A DNA stretch of 27,552 bases from GCA-2737595 sp037138535 (GTDB lineage Bacteria; Actinomycetota; Actinomycetes; Nanopelagicales; Nanopelagicaceae), in assembly GCA_037138535.1 (NCBI GenBank), contig JBAXIG010000014.1:1-27552 (forward strand). Reading direction: 5' to 3'. The position numbers and the translations under genes are program-made. Shown here one piece after another: positions 17,669-26,378 of this stretch. Under the pieces are notes generated by a model that searched no databases, was not told where the DNA came from, and saw nothing but the letters and a program-made list of their open reading frames with translations. The stretch's first letter is position 1. Every line of letters starts with the position of its first letter.

Positions 17669-19072
17669 TCAACTATTGAATCCAACGCCCATTCGGTCAA
17701 GTAGTCCAAGCCATAGACCTCTTTTCCCATCGATATCTTCTCGTGCTAAGGCTTCTCGAGTCTTAGCCACTAGAGCTGATCGAATTGGTTCTGGTGGAAA
17801 TGGAATTGGTTTGCGCTTGACCAAAGTAAGTTCTGTGAGTTCAGAGGCGCGATTGTTGATGAAATCAAGCGCAACTCTGGCACCAAATCGAGAAGAAGTT
17901 ACGCCAAGGCCTGTGTAACCAAAAGCATAGGCAAGACGTCCTCCGAAAGCTCGACCTATGACGGGTGTAAATCTTGAGGTCGTATCAATCATTCCTGCCC
18001 ATTTATGAGAAAAATTTAAACCCTCAAGTTGTGGAAAGGTTTCGAAAAAATGTCCAGCTAACAATTGATGTGAAGTATCGAATTGTTCTTGTGTAGCTAA
18101 TCGGCTGCTACCACGATAATAGATTGCGTCATATCCGCCCCAGAGAATTCGATCATCAGGAGTTCTGCGATAATAGTGAAATTGATTTCCCGCATCTGTA
18201 ACACCTTGGCCTTCTTTCCAGCCGATGGATTGTATCTGGCTAGATGTGAGTTTCTCTGTCACCAGGACGTGATCAAAAACAGGGATCGTCATATTGTTCA
18301 TTCGTCGAAGCAAAGGTGCGAAGGCGTTTGTGGCAAGAATTACTTTATGGGTGCGCACCTCAGCATTATCCGTATGGAGAAGCATCCCTGCACTATTTCT
18401 CGCAAGGCCTTTGACGGGCGTCTTTTCATAAATCCGAACTCCTGCTTTCACGGCCGCTTGTCTGAGCCCCCAAGAGAGTTTGGCGGGATCTAAAATTCCA
18501 CTCCCATCGTGGATTCGAAGAGAGGCCAGATAGGTTGGCGAATCGATATCTCTTCGCGTCTCGTCTCCTGTGAAAAATTCAATCCTTTCTCCATATTCAT
18601 GATACTGCTTAATCGACGCAGCTAATGCATCAACTTGATGCGGGCGCAGTGCCATCACACTTTTACCGCAGAACTTTTGATCTGCAGTAATTCCTTCTTT
18701 CTCAAGGTAGGCAAATATCTCTTTTACATTTTCTCTACCTAAGCGCAGCAACCTGTCGATCTCTTGTGGCCAGAGAGAGATTCCATGAGCGAGACCATGC
18801 GTGAGCGACTCAGAGAAGAATCCACCATTTCTACCAGAAGCACCATGGGCAACATGCTGCGCTTCCAAAATAACTACATCGAGACTTGGTTCAGCAATCT
18901 TCGCTTCGATCGCGGCCCACAATCCAGTCAATCCACCTCCGACTACTGCAAGGTCACAGGTAGTCGCTGCGGTAAGAGAGGGAAAGAGCTGTGGAGCGTG
19001 CTCATTCGAAATCCAAAAAGGCTTAGTTTCTGCATCCTTAAGTGACGCAGAGACAGGAGTCATTATTTTCAT
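17669..19072 (-). CDS. FAD-dependent amine oxidase of the gamma-glutamylputrescine oxidase (PuuB/DAO) type
   Basis: A flavin oxidoreductase of 467 aa. The DAO-fold Rossmann motif GGGLTG is at residues 45-50, and GASGRNGGFFSES around 78-90 is the signature seen in PuuB and related amine oxidases. The C-terminal FAD loop reads AFGYTGLGVTSSRFGARVA. The start ATG directly abuts the stop of potA. In the Puu pathway such enzymes oxidise gamma-glutamylputrescine, and the ALDH downstream fits the next step. However, the gamma-glutamylputrescine synthetase PuuA and the hydrolase PuuD are not in this window, so the substrate may instead be a free or differently modified polyamine. Confidence 0.82.
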   Translation of the reverse strand: MKIMTPVSASLKDAETKPFWISNEHAPQLFPSLTAATTCDLAVVGGGLTGLWAAIEAKIAEPSLDVVILEAQHVAHGASGRNGGFFSESLTHGLAHGISLWPQEIDRLLRLGRENVKEIFAYLEKEGITADQKFCGKSVMALRPHQVDALAASIKQYHEYGERIEFFTGDETRRDIDSPTYLASLRIHDGSGILDPAKLSWGLRQAAVKAGVRIYEKTPVKGLARNSAGMLLHTDNAEVRTHKVILATNAFAPLLRRMNNMTIPVFDHVLVTEKLTSSQIQSIGWKEGQGVTDAGNQFHYYRRTPDDRILWGGYDAIYYRGSSRLATQEQFDTSHQLLAGHFFETFPQLEGLNFSHKWAGMIDTTSRFTPVIGRAFGGRLAYAFGYTGLGVTSSRFGARVALDFINNRASELTELTLVKRKPIPFPPEPIRSALVAKTREALAREDIDGKRGLWLGLLDRMGVGFNS

Positions 19073-20146
19073 TTATAGAGCACTCCTGCGCGGATCATTA
19101 GGCAAAATAATTGCCTTCTGGGCATTCCATGTCAGATTAACCATTGCACCACGCTGGGCACTTGTGGCTCCTGGTTGTGAAACCAAGATTGGCACAGGCC
19201 TTCCAAAAATTGTAAGGACCAAGGTCGAAGCTCCTCCAAAAAATTGAACGTCCTGGACGACAGCAGGTATTGAGTGTTCTCCAGAGTCTGCAACACGCAT
19301 ATCTTCAGGACGTATCAAAAGATGGGCGTCTCCGGTAATCTCTTTTCCATACCGATTGCCAGGCAATAGTCCTAAACTCTTATGCATAATTCCTTCAGGA
19401 ACAACAACTCCATCAAAGAAGTTACCATCGCCAATGAAATCAGCGACGTATGCTGTGCTTGGCCTCTGATACAAATCAACTGGTGAATCTACTTGACTAA
19501 TTTTTCCTTCAACCATGACGGCGATGCGATCTGCCATAGACATAGCCTCTTCTTGATCGTGTGTAACAACTACAAAAGTGATACCTACTTCAAGTTGCAG
19601 GCGCTTAAGTTCTAGTTGCATTTCTGAGCGCACCTTACGATCAAGAGCCGAAAGAGGTTCATCGAGTAAGAGGAGTTTTGGACGTTTCACAATCGCTCGA
19701 GCAAGAGCTACACGTTGACGTTGACCACCAGAGAGTTGACTCGGTCTTACCTTGATCTTTTCCTGCAATCCTACAGTTTCCAATACTTCAGCAACACGAG
19801 ATTCTATTTCTTGTTTCGATAGCTTTTCGCGCTCTAAACCATAAGCGATATTTGCGCCAACGCTCATGTGGGGAAAGAGTGCATAGCTTTGAAACATTAA
19901 ATTGATAGGGCGCTTATTCGCCGGCAAGGCAATGAGATCTTGTCCAGAGAGATGCACAGATCCGGTAAGTGGACTTTCAAATCCAGCAAGAATCCTAAGC
20001 AAAGTGGTCTTGCCACATCCCGATGGACCAAGTAGTGCAAAGAATTCATTCTCTCGAATATCCAAACTCACATCATCTAAAGCTCTCACGGACCCGTAAT
20101 CGTGGGTGAGATTCCTAATCTCAATGAGATTCCTTGGTTCGATCAT
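19073..20146 (-). CDS. potA: Spermidine/putrescine-type ABC transporter ATP-binding protein
   Basis: The ATPase of a polyamine importer (357 aa). Walker A is GPSGCGKTT (40-48), the Q-loop Gln is at 86, the signature LSGGQ at 138-142, Walker B LLLLDE ends at 163 and the H-loop His is at 196. A C-terminal TOBE-like regulatory domain occupies about residues 240-350, as in PotA and related importers. The ATG overlaps the potC stop by four bases, and the stop abuts the amine oxidase start. Substrate class is inferred from the complete Pot-type gene set and the downstream amine catabolism genes. Confidence 0.92.
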   Translation of the reverse strand: MIEPRNLIEIRNLTHDYGSVRALDDVSLDIRENEFFALLGPSGCGKTTLLRILAGFESPLTGSVHLSGQDLIALPANKRPINLMFQSYALFPHMSVGANIAYGLEREKLSKQEIESRVAEVLETVGLQEKIKVRPSQLSGGQRQRVALARAIVKRPKLLLLDEPLSALDRKVRSEMQLELKRLQLEVGITFVVVTHDQEEAMSMADRIAVMVEGKISQVDSPVDLYQRPSTAYVADFIGDGNFFDGVVVPEGIMHKSLGLLPGNRYGKEITGDAHLLIRPEDMRVADSGEHSIPAVVQDVQFFGGASTLVLTIFGRPVPILVSQPGATSAQRGAMVNLTWNAQKAIILPNDPRRSAL

Positions 20147-20928
20147 CGCACTTTCGCCCTCTGTCTGGTCATTCTTTGGGCAATAATGACCGTAGTAACA
20201 CTAACGATCATCAATAGCGTCGCAAGTGCGTTAATTTCTGGGGTGACGCCAAAACGAACCATTGAATAGATCACGATGGGCAGAGTTGGTGTGGTTGGTC
20301 CATTTGTAAAGAATGCGATCACAAATTCATCTAGCGAAAGAGTGAAGGAAAGTAAAGCTCCAGCTAAAATTGCAGGGGCAATCGAAGGTAAAGTAATTCG
20401 TATAAAAGTTCCGGTGCGCGTTGCACCTAAATCCATTGACGCTTCGCGCAAGTCTCCATCAGTATTAGCTAAACGCGCCTTAACTACAGCGGTTACGAAG
20501 GCCATGCTGAACACCACATGTGCAAACAAAACTGAATACAGTCCAAGCGACACAGACAACAGAGCATAAAGAGCAAGCAAGCCAATACCAAGAACTATAT
20601 CTGGGACGATGGCAGGTGCTAGCGAGAATGCATTTAAGGCAGCTGATTTTGAATATCTGTGTAATCCGACTGCCAGCATTGTTCCCAAAACTGTGGAAAG
20701 TACTGTCGACCCAGTAGCAACAATCAAAGTATTTATGAGGCCATGAATGACTTGAGCGTCATGGATTAATACTGAATACCATTTGAATGAAAAACCTTTA
20801 AATATAAATGGTGAATGAGAACCGTTAAATGACATTGCTATAAGCGTAAAGATAGGGATGTATAGGAAGGCAAAAGTCACACCGAGAATTACATTCAAGG
20901 GTTTGAACTTTCTCAGGGATTTACTCAT
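20143..20928 (-). CDS. potC: Spermidine/putrescine-type ABC transporter permease PotC
   Basis: An inner-membrane permease of 261 aa from the ATG at 20928; a TTG nine codons upstream is also in frame but lies deeper inside potB. About six membrane helices are visible, the first starting at NVILGVTFAFLYIPIFTLIA. The EAA loop that contacts the ATPase reads REASMDLGATRTGTFIRI, followed by LPSIAPAIL. It overlaps potB by eight bases and potA by four, so it is translationally coupled on both sides. Confidence 0.92.
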   Translation of the reverse strand: MSKSLRKFKPLNVILGVTFAFLYIPIFTLIAMSFNGSHSPFIFKGFSFKWYSVLIHDAQVIHGLINTLIVATGSTVLSTVLGTMLAVGLHRYSKSAALNAFSLAPAIVPDIVLGIGLLALYALLSVSLGLYSVLFAHVVFSMAFVTAVVKARLANTDGDLREASMDLGATRTGTFIRITLPSIAPAILAGALLSFTLSLDEFVIAFFTNGPTTPTLPIVIYSMVRFGVTPEINALATLLMIVSVTTVIIAQRMTRQRAKVR

Positions 20929-21817
20929 TATTATCACTCGAGAATCGCTTCTCAACTACGTTTTGAATCATGAAGAAGATGAAGACTAAAGCTATTACTG
21001 ATAGTGCCAGAACCGAACCAAAGGGCCAATCTCGTGCCTTGAGGAATTGATCTCTAATCAAGTTCCCAACCATTACGGTTTTGCCGCCTCCAAGGAGTTC
21101 AGGAACAATAAAATTTCCTAAGCTAGGAATAAAAACAAATATTGAACCCGCAATGAGTCCCGACGCGGTCAACGGAAGAGTCAGAGAAAAGAATGCTCGT
21201 ACCTTAGTAGCACCAAGATTTGCCGCTGCCTCTCCTAACTGTGGATCTAACCTTTCAATTGAAGCGTAGAGAGGCAAAATCATCAGTGGTAAATATCCGT
21301 AAAGGAGTCCAACAACGACAGCACTCTGGGTGTACAGTAAATCTAGAGGCGTGTGAATAATATTAAATTTCAATAAGGCGTGATTCAGAAGGCCCTCTCG
21401 ATTAAACAACATAATCCATGAGTAAGTCCGAATAAGGAAATTTGTCCAGAAGGGTATTACGACAAGCACCAAAGCGATGGACCGCCACTTAATGGGCAAT
21501 TTTGCTATTGCATAAGCCGTTGGATATCCCACGATAATCGCCAGCACCGTCGTAATTCCCGCAATTTTTAGTGAATCTAACAAGATTCCCAAATAGACTG
21601 AATCAAATGCACGAGAGAAGTTTTCAATCGTGAATTTGTAGACGACGCCACCAAATCTTCCCCGCTGAAAGATCGAGTAGATTGCCACCAGGGTAATTGG
21701 TATAGCCATGAAGATTGTAATGAAAAGCAGCCCTGGGCCCTGCAAAACTATTCGCTCGAGTAAGTCGCGACGTTTTCCCGAATCACGACTTACTCGACGG
21801 CGAACAGATAAAGTCAC
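20921..21817 (-). CDS. potB: Spermidine/putrescine-type ABC transporter permease PotB
   Basis: The partner permease (298 aa), starting with GTG in a four-base overlap with the potD stop. After a basic N-terminus comes a first helix (GLLFITIFMAIPITLVAIYS), with about six helices in all. The EAA loop reads GEAAANLGATKVRAFFSL, followed by TLPLTASGLIAG. PotB and PotC form the heterodimeric channel of the importer. Confidence 0.92.
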   Translation of the reverse strand: MTLSVRRRVSRDSGKRRDLLERIVLQGPGLLFITIFMAIPITLVAIYSIFQRGRFGGVVYKFTIENFSRAFDSVYLGILLDSLKIAGITTVLAIIVGYPTAYAIAKLPIKWRSIALVLVVIPFWTNFLIRTYSWIMLFNREGLLNHALLKFNIIHTPLDLLYTQSAVVVGLLYGYLPLMILPLYASIERLDPQLGEAAANLGATKVRAFFSLTLPLTASGLIAGSIFVFIPSLGNFIVPELLGGGKTVMVGNLIRDQFLKARDWPFGSVLALSVIALVFIFFMIQNVVEKRFSSDNNE

Positions 21818-22929
21818 TTAGAAGATGTGACCTCAGTAGCAGTTTTCGTATACATAGGACCTGAAGCGCCTAGGTCTGTCAAGCCTTCACCCTTAAGTAG
21901 TTCGGCTGGCGTCATCAACATATTTGGATAAGTGATACCTAATTTGGGAGCGGTGAGATCCATCGCAGCCTTGTCGGGAGTTTTGTATAGAACATTGGAG
22001 ATTACCCATGAATTCACTGTTGGATCCAAAATATAGTTAATGAAAGCATGAGCTGCTTCTTTGTTCTTAGATGTTTTCAAAATCACCATAGTATCAACCC
22101 AGAGATCGCTACCTTCTTTCGGAATCACAAACTTGATGTTTTTGTTATCAGTGATCCCGTAGTTACACCAACCATCCCAAGCTTCCACCATGGATGCCTC
22201 ACCCGAGACAAGGCGGGTGTAGAAAGTGGTGTCATCATAGGCAAGCAAGGTTTTCTTTGTTGCAATGAGTTGCGCCTTAACTTTTTCCATATCCGATGCA
22301 CTAGTCGAGTTGGCAGAAATGCCAAGTAGTTTCTGTGCAGGGAGCATCAGCCAGCGTTCAGTGGCTAGCATTGTGGTCTTGCCTTTCACATTTGCTGCAG
22401 GATTGAGAAGATCGTTCCAACTTGTTGGATCAAACCCAGTGAGATCTTTGCGGTAACAAATTCCAGTTGTTCCCCATGTGTAAGGAACTGAAAATTTATT
22501 TCCAACATCATAGGAAAGATTCGAGGCTTCGGGATACAAATTTCTTAGATTAGGGATCAAAGCCGCATCTATCGGTTCAAGGAGTCCTTGAGCTGCAAGC
22601 GCTTGGGCATATTGGCCGGATACAAACGCAACATCAATTCCGGAATCTGCTCCCGAAGTTAACTTAGCCATGATTTCTTCATTGGTTGCATGGTTAGTAA
22701 TAGTCATTTTTGCGCCAAGAGCTTTCTGAAAGCTCGCCGCCAGATCAGGTGGGTTATACGCCGCCCAGTTTGAAATTACCAATGATTGCTTGGTGAGATC
22801 AGCCTCGGGATCGAGGCCGGCGGTACTTTGAGTTGACGAACTTGAGCACGCACTCATTAGTAAGAGCAGGCTAACTGCAATAGAACTAACTACAATTTTT
22901 TTTCCGTGATTACCAAAAACGCTGTGCAT
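21814..22929 (-). CDS. potD: Polyamine-type extracellular solute-binding lipoprotein
   Basis: A periplasm-facing binding protein of 371 aa anchored as a lipoprotein: basic MHSVFGNHGKK, a hydrophobic core, and the lipobox LMSAC with Cys28 as the lipidated residue. The mature part is a PotD/PotF-type bilobed fold, recognisable from LVISNWAAYNPPDL at its start, the hinge segment SVPYTWGTTGICYRKD and the late NKEAAHAFINYILDP. A GGAGG Shine-Dalgarno sits five bases before the ATG. It is the first gene of the minus-strand operon, so it is made in excess over the permeases. The ligand is probably putrescine or spermidine but cannot be fixed from sequence. Confidence 0.9.
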   Translation of the reverse strand: MHSVFGNHGKKIVVSSIAVSLLLLMSACSSSSTQSTAGLDPEADLTKQSLVISNWAAYNPPDLAASFQKALGAKMTITNHATNEEIMAKLTSGADSGIDVAFVSGQYAQALAAQGLLEPIDAALIPNLRNLYPEASNLSYDVGNKFSVPYTWGTTGICYRKDLTGFDPTSWNDLLNPAANVKGKTTMLATERWLMLPAQKLLGISANSTSASDMEKVKAQLIATKKTLLAYDDTTFYTRLVSGEASMVEAWDGWCNYGITDNKNIKFVIPKEGSDLWVDTMVILKTSKNKEAAHAFINYILDPTVNSWVISNVLYKTPDKAAMDLTAPKLGITYPNMLMTPAELLKGEGLTDLGASGPMYTKTATEVTSSK

Positions 22930-22993
22930 CTATTCCTCCGAATCTAGGCCAGCCAAACTCCTGGAATTACCCACGGGTCTATTGACTCGAGGT

Positions 22994-23029
22994 TTGCTGA
23001 ATTCTGACCCTAAATTCAGTTTTTTGCAA
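22994..23029 (-). promoter_or_regulatory. Candidate potD operon promoter with overlapping inverted repeat
   Basis: On the minus strand, TTGCAA (23029-23024) and CAGAAT (23006-23001) are separated by exactly 17 bases and would start transcription near 22994, leaving a leader of about 64 bases. A perfect 7-bp inverted repeat, CTGAATT-N9-AATTCAG (22997-23003 and 23013-23019), covers the -10 and spacer, where a repressor would block RNA polymerase. A run of six T next to it on the plus strand makes a weak terminator an alternative reading. Confidence 0.4.
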
Positions 23030-23045
23030 GAGAAATCTCCCTAAA

Positions 23046-23094
23046 ATAACCGGTATTTTGAATTATTCTGAATAACGATTCAATCTTTTAAAAT
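23046..23094 (+). promoter_or_regulatory. Candidate tetR promoter and palindromic operator
   Basis: TAAAAT (23089-23094) is a near-consensus -10, 12 bases before the tetR ATG, so the mRNA would be close to leaderless; no good -35 is seen. Upstream lies a perfect odd-centred palindrome TTATTC-T-GAATAA (23063-23075) inside a wider imperfect one bounded by TTGAAT (23058-23063) and ATTCAA (23078-23083). Next to it is an ACCGGT core flanked by AAA/TTT (about 23043-23059). These are the size and symmetry expected of a TetR operator, and they lie between the two divergent operons. Confidence 0.45.
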
Positions 23095-23105
23095 CCTCCT
23101 CTTTC

Positions 23106-23780
23106 ATGTACCGTAGGCAACTATGCGCAAACTCCTCGTTTATCGCGCGAGAAAGAGTGTCCGTGGCTAGCCCAAGCAAAGAACGGCGTGATCGTTTATT
23201 GGTGGCAGCGCAGAGCGCTATGGCCGAGCATGGGACTGCCGTGCGCTTAAATCAGGTTGCAGACAAAGCTGGGATCACTTCAGGGGCAATTCTGTATCAC
23301 TATCCAGATTTTCAAGACCTTCTCATCGATGCGATTCGCGCAGTTTCAGAGCGTTTTTATGAAGATCGCCTTCGCGCTATCGAGGGTATTGAGGATCCAG
23401 CCGAAAGACTGATCCGAACAATTCGAAGCGGTGTCCCCTTAGATGATACCGATGACGGCGTGAAGCTTTTGTGTGCGCTGGGTGGGGCTGCGCCTCGACA
23501 TACTGTGTACGCAATTTTGCTCACTGCCCTTTACGATCGTCAGGTCACGTTGTATCAATCTATTTTGGAAACCGGTAGCGCTCTTTCTGTTTTCAGTCTC
23601 AAATCTTCGTCATTAGATTTAAGTCGCAATCTTGTTGCACTTGAAGATGCTTATGGATACCGCATCATGGCTGGGCATCCAAAAATGACTTATGAAGTAT
23701 CAGTAGAACTTGTACTCGATTATGCACGGTTAGGTACAGGACATAAACTTCGCTATGGCGATAAGAGGGAGTCAGCATGA
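23106..23780 (+). CDS. TetR-family transcriptional regulator
   Basis: A one-domain-plus-ligand-domain repressor of 224 aa. The N-terminal helix-turn-helix includes LNQVADKAGITSGAILYHY followed by PDFQDLLIDAI, the typical TetR recognition region; the rest is an all-helical effector domain with no recognisable relatives. The ATG at 23106 fits the -10 box; GTG codons at 23157 and 23163, the latter behind a weak purine-rich site, are alternative starts giving 207 or 205 aa. It is divergent from potD and overlaps the glycosyltransferase gene by four bases. It probably controls its own operon and perhaps the polyamine operon too. Confidence 0.88.
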   Translation: MYRRQLCANSSFIARERVSVASPSKERRDRLLVAAQSAMAEHGTAVRLNQVADKAGITSGAILYHYPDFQDLLIDAIRAVSERFYEDRLRAIEGIEDPAERLIRTIRSGVPLDDTDDGVKLLCALGGAAPRHTVYAILLTALYDRQVTLYQSILETGSALSVFSLKSSSLDLSRNLVALEDAYGYRIMAGHPKMTYEVSVELVLDYARLGTGHKLRYGDKRESA

Positions 23781-25096
23781 GCGATCAGAGATTAACAATT
23801 CTTTTCATGCCTGAATCGGCATACGGTCCAACTAATCAATGCATAGGATTGGGTAGCGCCCTTCTCAAGCGTGGCCATAGAATTGTCTTCGCGGCCGAGG
23901 CTTCATGGAAAAACAAGTTAATAGGATTTGGATTTGAAGAAGACCTCGTCGATCTAGCCCCACCTTCAGATTCTGGTGACCAAGATCCAGGACAATTCTG
24001 GAAAGACTTTATCCGCGATACCTCTCCAGAATTTCGCAAACCAACAATTGAACAATTAGAAACTTTCATTAAACCAACATGGCAAGCACTAATTGATGGT
24101 GCAATGTATTGCGAGCCTCAACTACGTGAAATTATCGCTAGGGTAAAACCTGACGTGATCGTTGAAGATAATGTATTAACTTTTCCTGCGCTTCTTACTT
24201 CTGCGGCTCCATTTGTACGAATTGTCTCGTGCAATCCCCTTGAAATGAAAGGCGTCTATGTTGCTCCTACATTCTCAGGATTGCCTTGTGACGATCACAG
24301 CCAATGGGATGCCTTCAGGAAGCAGTACAGCGCATCCGTTCGAACGATGTGGGAAAACTTCAACGGTTGGATCCTAGAGCAAGGTGCACCTGCACTACCT
24401 GACTTGGAATTCATTCACACATCAACTCATGCGAACCTTTATGTGTATCCAGAAGAGATTGATTACACAGATCGGCGCTCTCTAGATAAAACTTGGCATC
24501 GTATGGACTCCAGCGTTCGTGACACTGACGGAGACTTTGAACTCCCTAATTCGATGAAGGATCGCCCTGAAGGCAGCGCGCTGATTTACCTTTCCCTCGG
24601 ATCACTGGGTAGCGCTGATGTAGACCTTATGAGGCGCCTAGTATCGATTCTTGGGAAGACACACCATCAATTTATCGTGAGCAAAGGACCACAGCATGAA
24701 TCCTATGAATTAGCTGAAAACATGTATGGAGAAGAGTTCTTGCCTCAGATAAAGATTATTCCTCAGGTAGATCTAGTGATTACTCATGGAGGAAACAACA
24801 CAGTGGTTGAATCGATGCACTTTGGCAAGCCCATGATTGTTCTTCCGCTCTTCTGGGATCAATATGACAACGCGCAGCGTATCCATGAGACAGGTTTCGG
24901 CGTACGACTAGCGACCTATGATTTTGAGGATTCGGAAATAGTCGAGGCAATTGATCGATTGCTCAATGATCATGAATTGCAAGATTTACTCCGCAAAACT
25001 AAGGCACGTATCCAAGAAAACAGTGGAGTAAAAGTTGGCGCAGATGTGATTGAAAGTGTTGGACGCGAATATAGAGAAACACAACAAGCTCTTTAA
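23777..25096 (+). CDS. GT1-family (UGT/MGT-like) glycosyltransferase
   Basis: A cytosolic GT-B glycosyltransferase, 439 aa, with no membrane segment. The N-terminal acceptor domain opens with LTILFMPESAYGPTNQC, the usual strand-loop of this fold. The C-terminal donor domain has YLSLGSLGSAD and the nucleotide-sugar signature THGGNNTVVES (336-346), then GKPMIVLPLFWDQYDNAQR, where the WDQYDN element contacts the sugar. Such enzymes move a sugar from a nucleotide donor to a small lipophilic or amino acceptor. The start overlaps the tetR stop (ATGA). Donor and acceptor are unknown; the kinase and SIS isomerase downstream hint at an amino sugar. Confidence 0.87.
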   Translation: MSDQRLTILFMPESAYGPTNQCIGLGSALLKRGHRIVFAAEASWKNKLIGFGFEEDLVDLAPPSDSGDQDPGQFWKDFIRDTSPEFRKPTIEQLETFIKPTWQALIDGAMYCEPQLREIIARVKPDVIVEDNVLTFPALLTSAAPFVRIVSCNPLEMKGVYVAPTFSGLPCDDHSQWDAFRKQYSASVRTMWENFNGWILEQGAPALPDLEFIHTSTHANLYVYPEEIDYTDRRSLDKTWHRMDSSVRDTDGDFELPNSMKDRPEGSALIYLSLGSLGSADVDLMRRLVSILGKTHHQFIVSKGPQHESYELAENMYGEEFLPQIKIIPQVDLVITHGGNNTVVESMHFGKPMIVLPLFWDQYDNAQRIHETGFGVRLATYDFEDSEIVEAIDRLLNDHELQDLLRKTKARIQENSGVKVGADVIESVGREYRETQQAL

Positions 25097-25097
25097 T

Positions 25098-26375
25098 ATG
25101 CAGCTAGGGCAATGGGATGAGGCTTTAGCAAAAGTTGATCCATCATCGTTATTGCCAAGGCGTACCGAGACACACTCTTATGCGATCACCGGGCCTCTCC
25201 ACCTAATTGATTCACTACATGTGGCATCTAATCTTTATTTGTGCATCATAAAAGATCAAAAAGGCTCGATATTTTCTATCCCGATTATTCTTGCTAGTGA
25301 GAGAATCCGCCGCGTGATAGCCGGTGACGGTCTTTCCGAAGAACTTACGCGCTTCCCAATTGGCACGAGTATCGTGGGTAATTTCACAATTAATAATACT
25401 TATAACAATCTGTCATCTGGTGAACGCGCAATTGGAGTTGATCAGACTGAAGAGTCTATTATCGTTGGCAAAAAAACAATTATTAAATATTTCTCACAAA
25501 TATCTGAGACTTTCTTCACTTCACTGCCAAAGCTTCAAGTACTTAGCGCTGCTGGGTTCAAGGATATGCCGTCATTGCTTGCCACTATCCAATGGAAATT
25601 TGATGGCGAGCAATATCTTTTGGCTTTAATGACAGAATATATCCCCGATTCGGATGATGGCTGGACCTGGGCCGTGGAAATGGCGCAGGAATTCCTGGAC
25701 GATGAGAGATCCTTAGAGTCTGCCACTGAGTTTGGATTTAAATTAGGTAAAATTCTTGCGCATATGCATGAAGCTTTTATCGCTAACACTCACCTTCAAT
25801 CAGACTCAAAATTACATGATCAGTGGGTTTCTTCGGCACTATCCGATTTGGAAGTTGCCCTCTCATTGTTACCCGGGAATGAGGGAGATCTACTCCGAAG
25901 TCTGATCCCTGCCATTACGGCAGAGTTCAACAAACTAGGGAACATACTTTCACAGACCCTTTCTTGGACTCATGGAGATTTTCATGTAGGCCAGATTCTT
26001 AAGACTCCATCAAACGATTACCTAATAATAGATTTTGATGGAAACCCTGTTGCCGATCGGAATCTTCAGTCAACATATCAGCCACTCATTCAAGATCTTG
26101 CATCACTTTTGCAATCAATCGATCATGCGGCGCGAGTAGTGGATCAGAGAATAGGAGTGACTCGAACTCCTGAATTAGAAGTTTGGATAAGGGGCGCTCA
26201 AGAGAACGTTCTAAAATCATATGAAGCCAATACGGGAATTTCTACTGATTACTCTCTACTCAAGTTATTTCAAATTCAGCAAGAATTTCGAGAATTTGTC
26301 TACGCTCAAAGACATTTGCCAGTGTGGCTATATGTTCCACAAGCGGCTATCGCAGCACTTTTAAGGGATAATTAA
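25098..26375 (+). CDS. Maltokinase/glucosamine-kinase-like phosphotransferase
   Basis: A sugar kinase of the aminoglycoside-phosphotransferase fold, 425 aa from the ATG one base after the glycosyltransferase stop. The N-terminal third resembles the maltokinase cap domain. The catalytic loop is HGDFHVGQIL (292-301, with Asp294 as base) and the metal site DFDGNP begins at Asp312, followed by a PLIQDLASLLQSIDHAAR helix very like that of actinobacterial maltokinases (which read DFEGEP at the metal site). Some actinobacterial members of this group are glucosamine rather than maltose kinases. With a SIS sugar-phosphate protein next door and no trehalose synthase, I favour an amino-sugar kinase, but maltose or another sugar is not excluded. 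Confidence 0.75.
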   Translation: MQLGQWDEALAKVDPSSLLPRRTETHSYAITGPLHLIDSLHVASNLYLCIIKDQKGSIFSIPIILASERIRRVIAGDGLSEELTRFPIGTSIVGNFTINNTYNNLSSGERAIGVDQTEESIIVGKKTIIKYFSQISETFFTSLPKLQVLSAAGFKDMPSLLATIQWKFDGEQYLLALMTEYIPDSDDGWTWAVEMAQEFLDDERSLESATEFGFKLGKILAHMHEAFIANTHLQSDSKLHDQWVSSALSDLEVALSLLPGNEGDLLRSLIPAITAEFNKLGNILSQTLSWTHGDFHVGQILKTPSNDYLIIDFDGNPVADRNLQSTYQPLIQDLASLLQSIDHAARVVDQRIGVTRTPELEVWIRGAQENVLKSYEANTGISTDYSLLKLFQIQQEFREFVYAQRHLPVWLYVPQAAIAALLRDN

Positions 26376-26378
26376 TCC

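Noticed and set aside
22997..23025. Inverted repeat plus six T read as a plus-strand intrinsic terminator.
   Set aside because: No plus-strand gene lies upstream, the stem is only seven AT-rich pairs, and the position over the potD promoter fits an operator better; kept only as an alternative.
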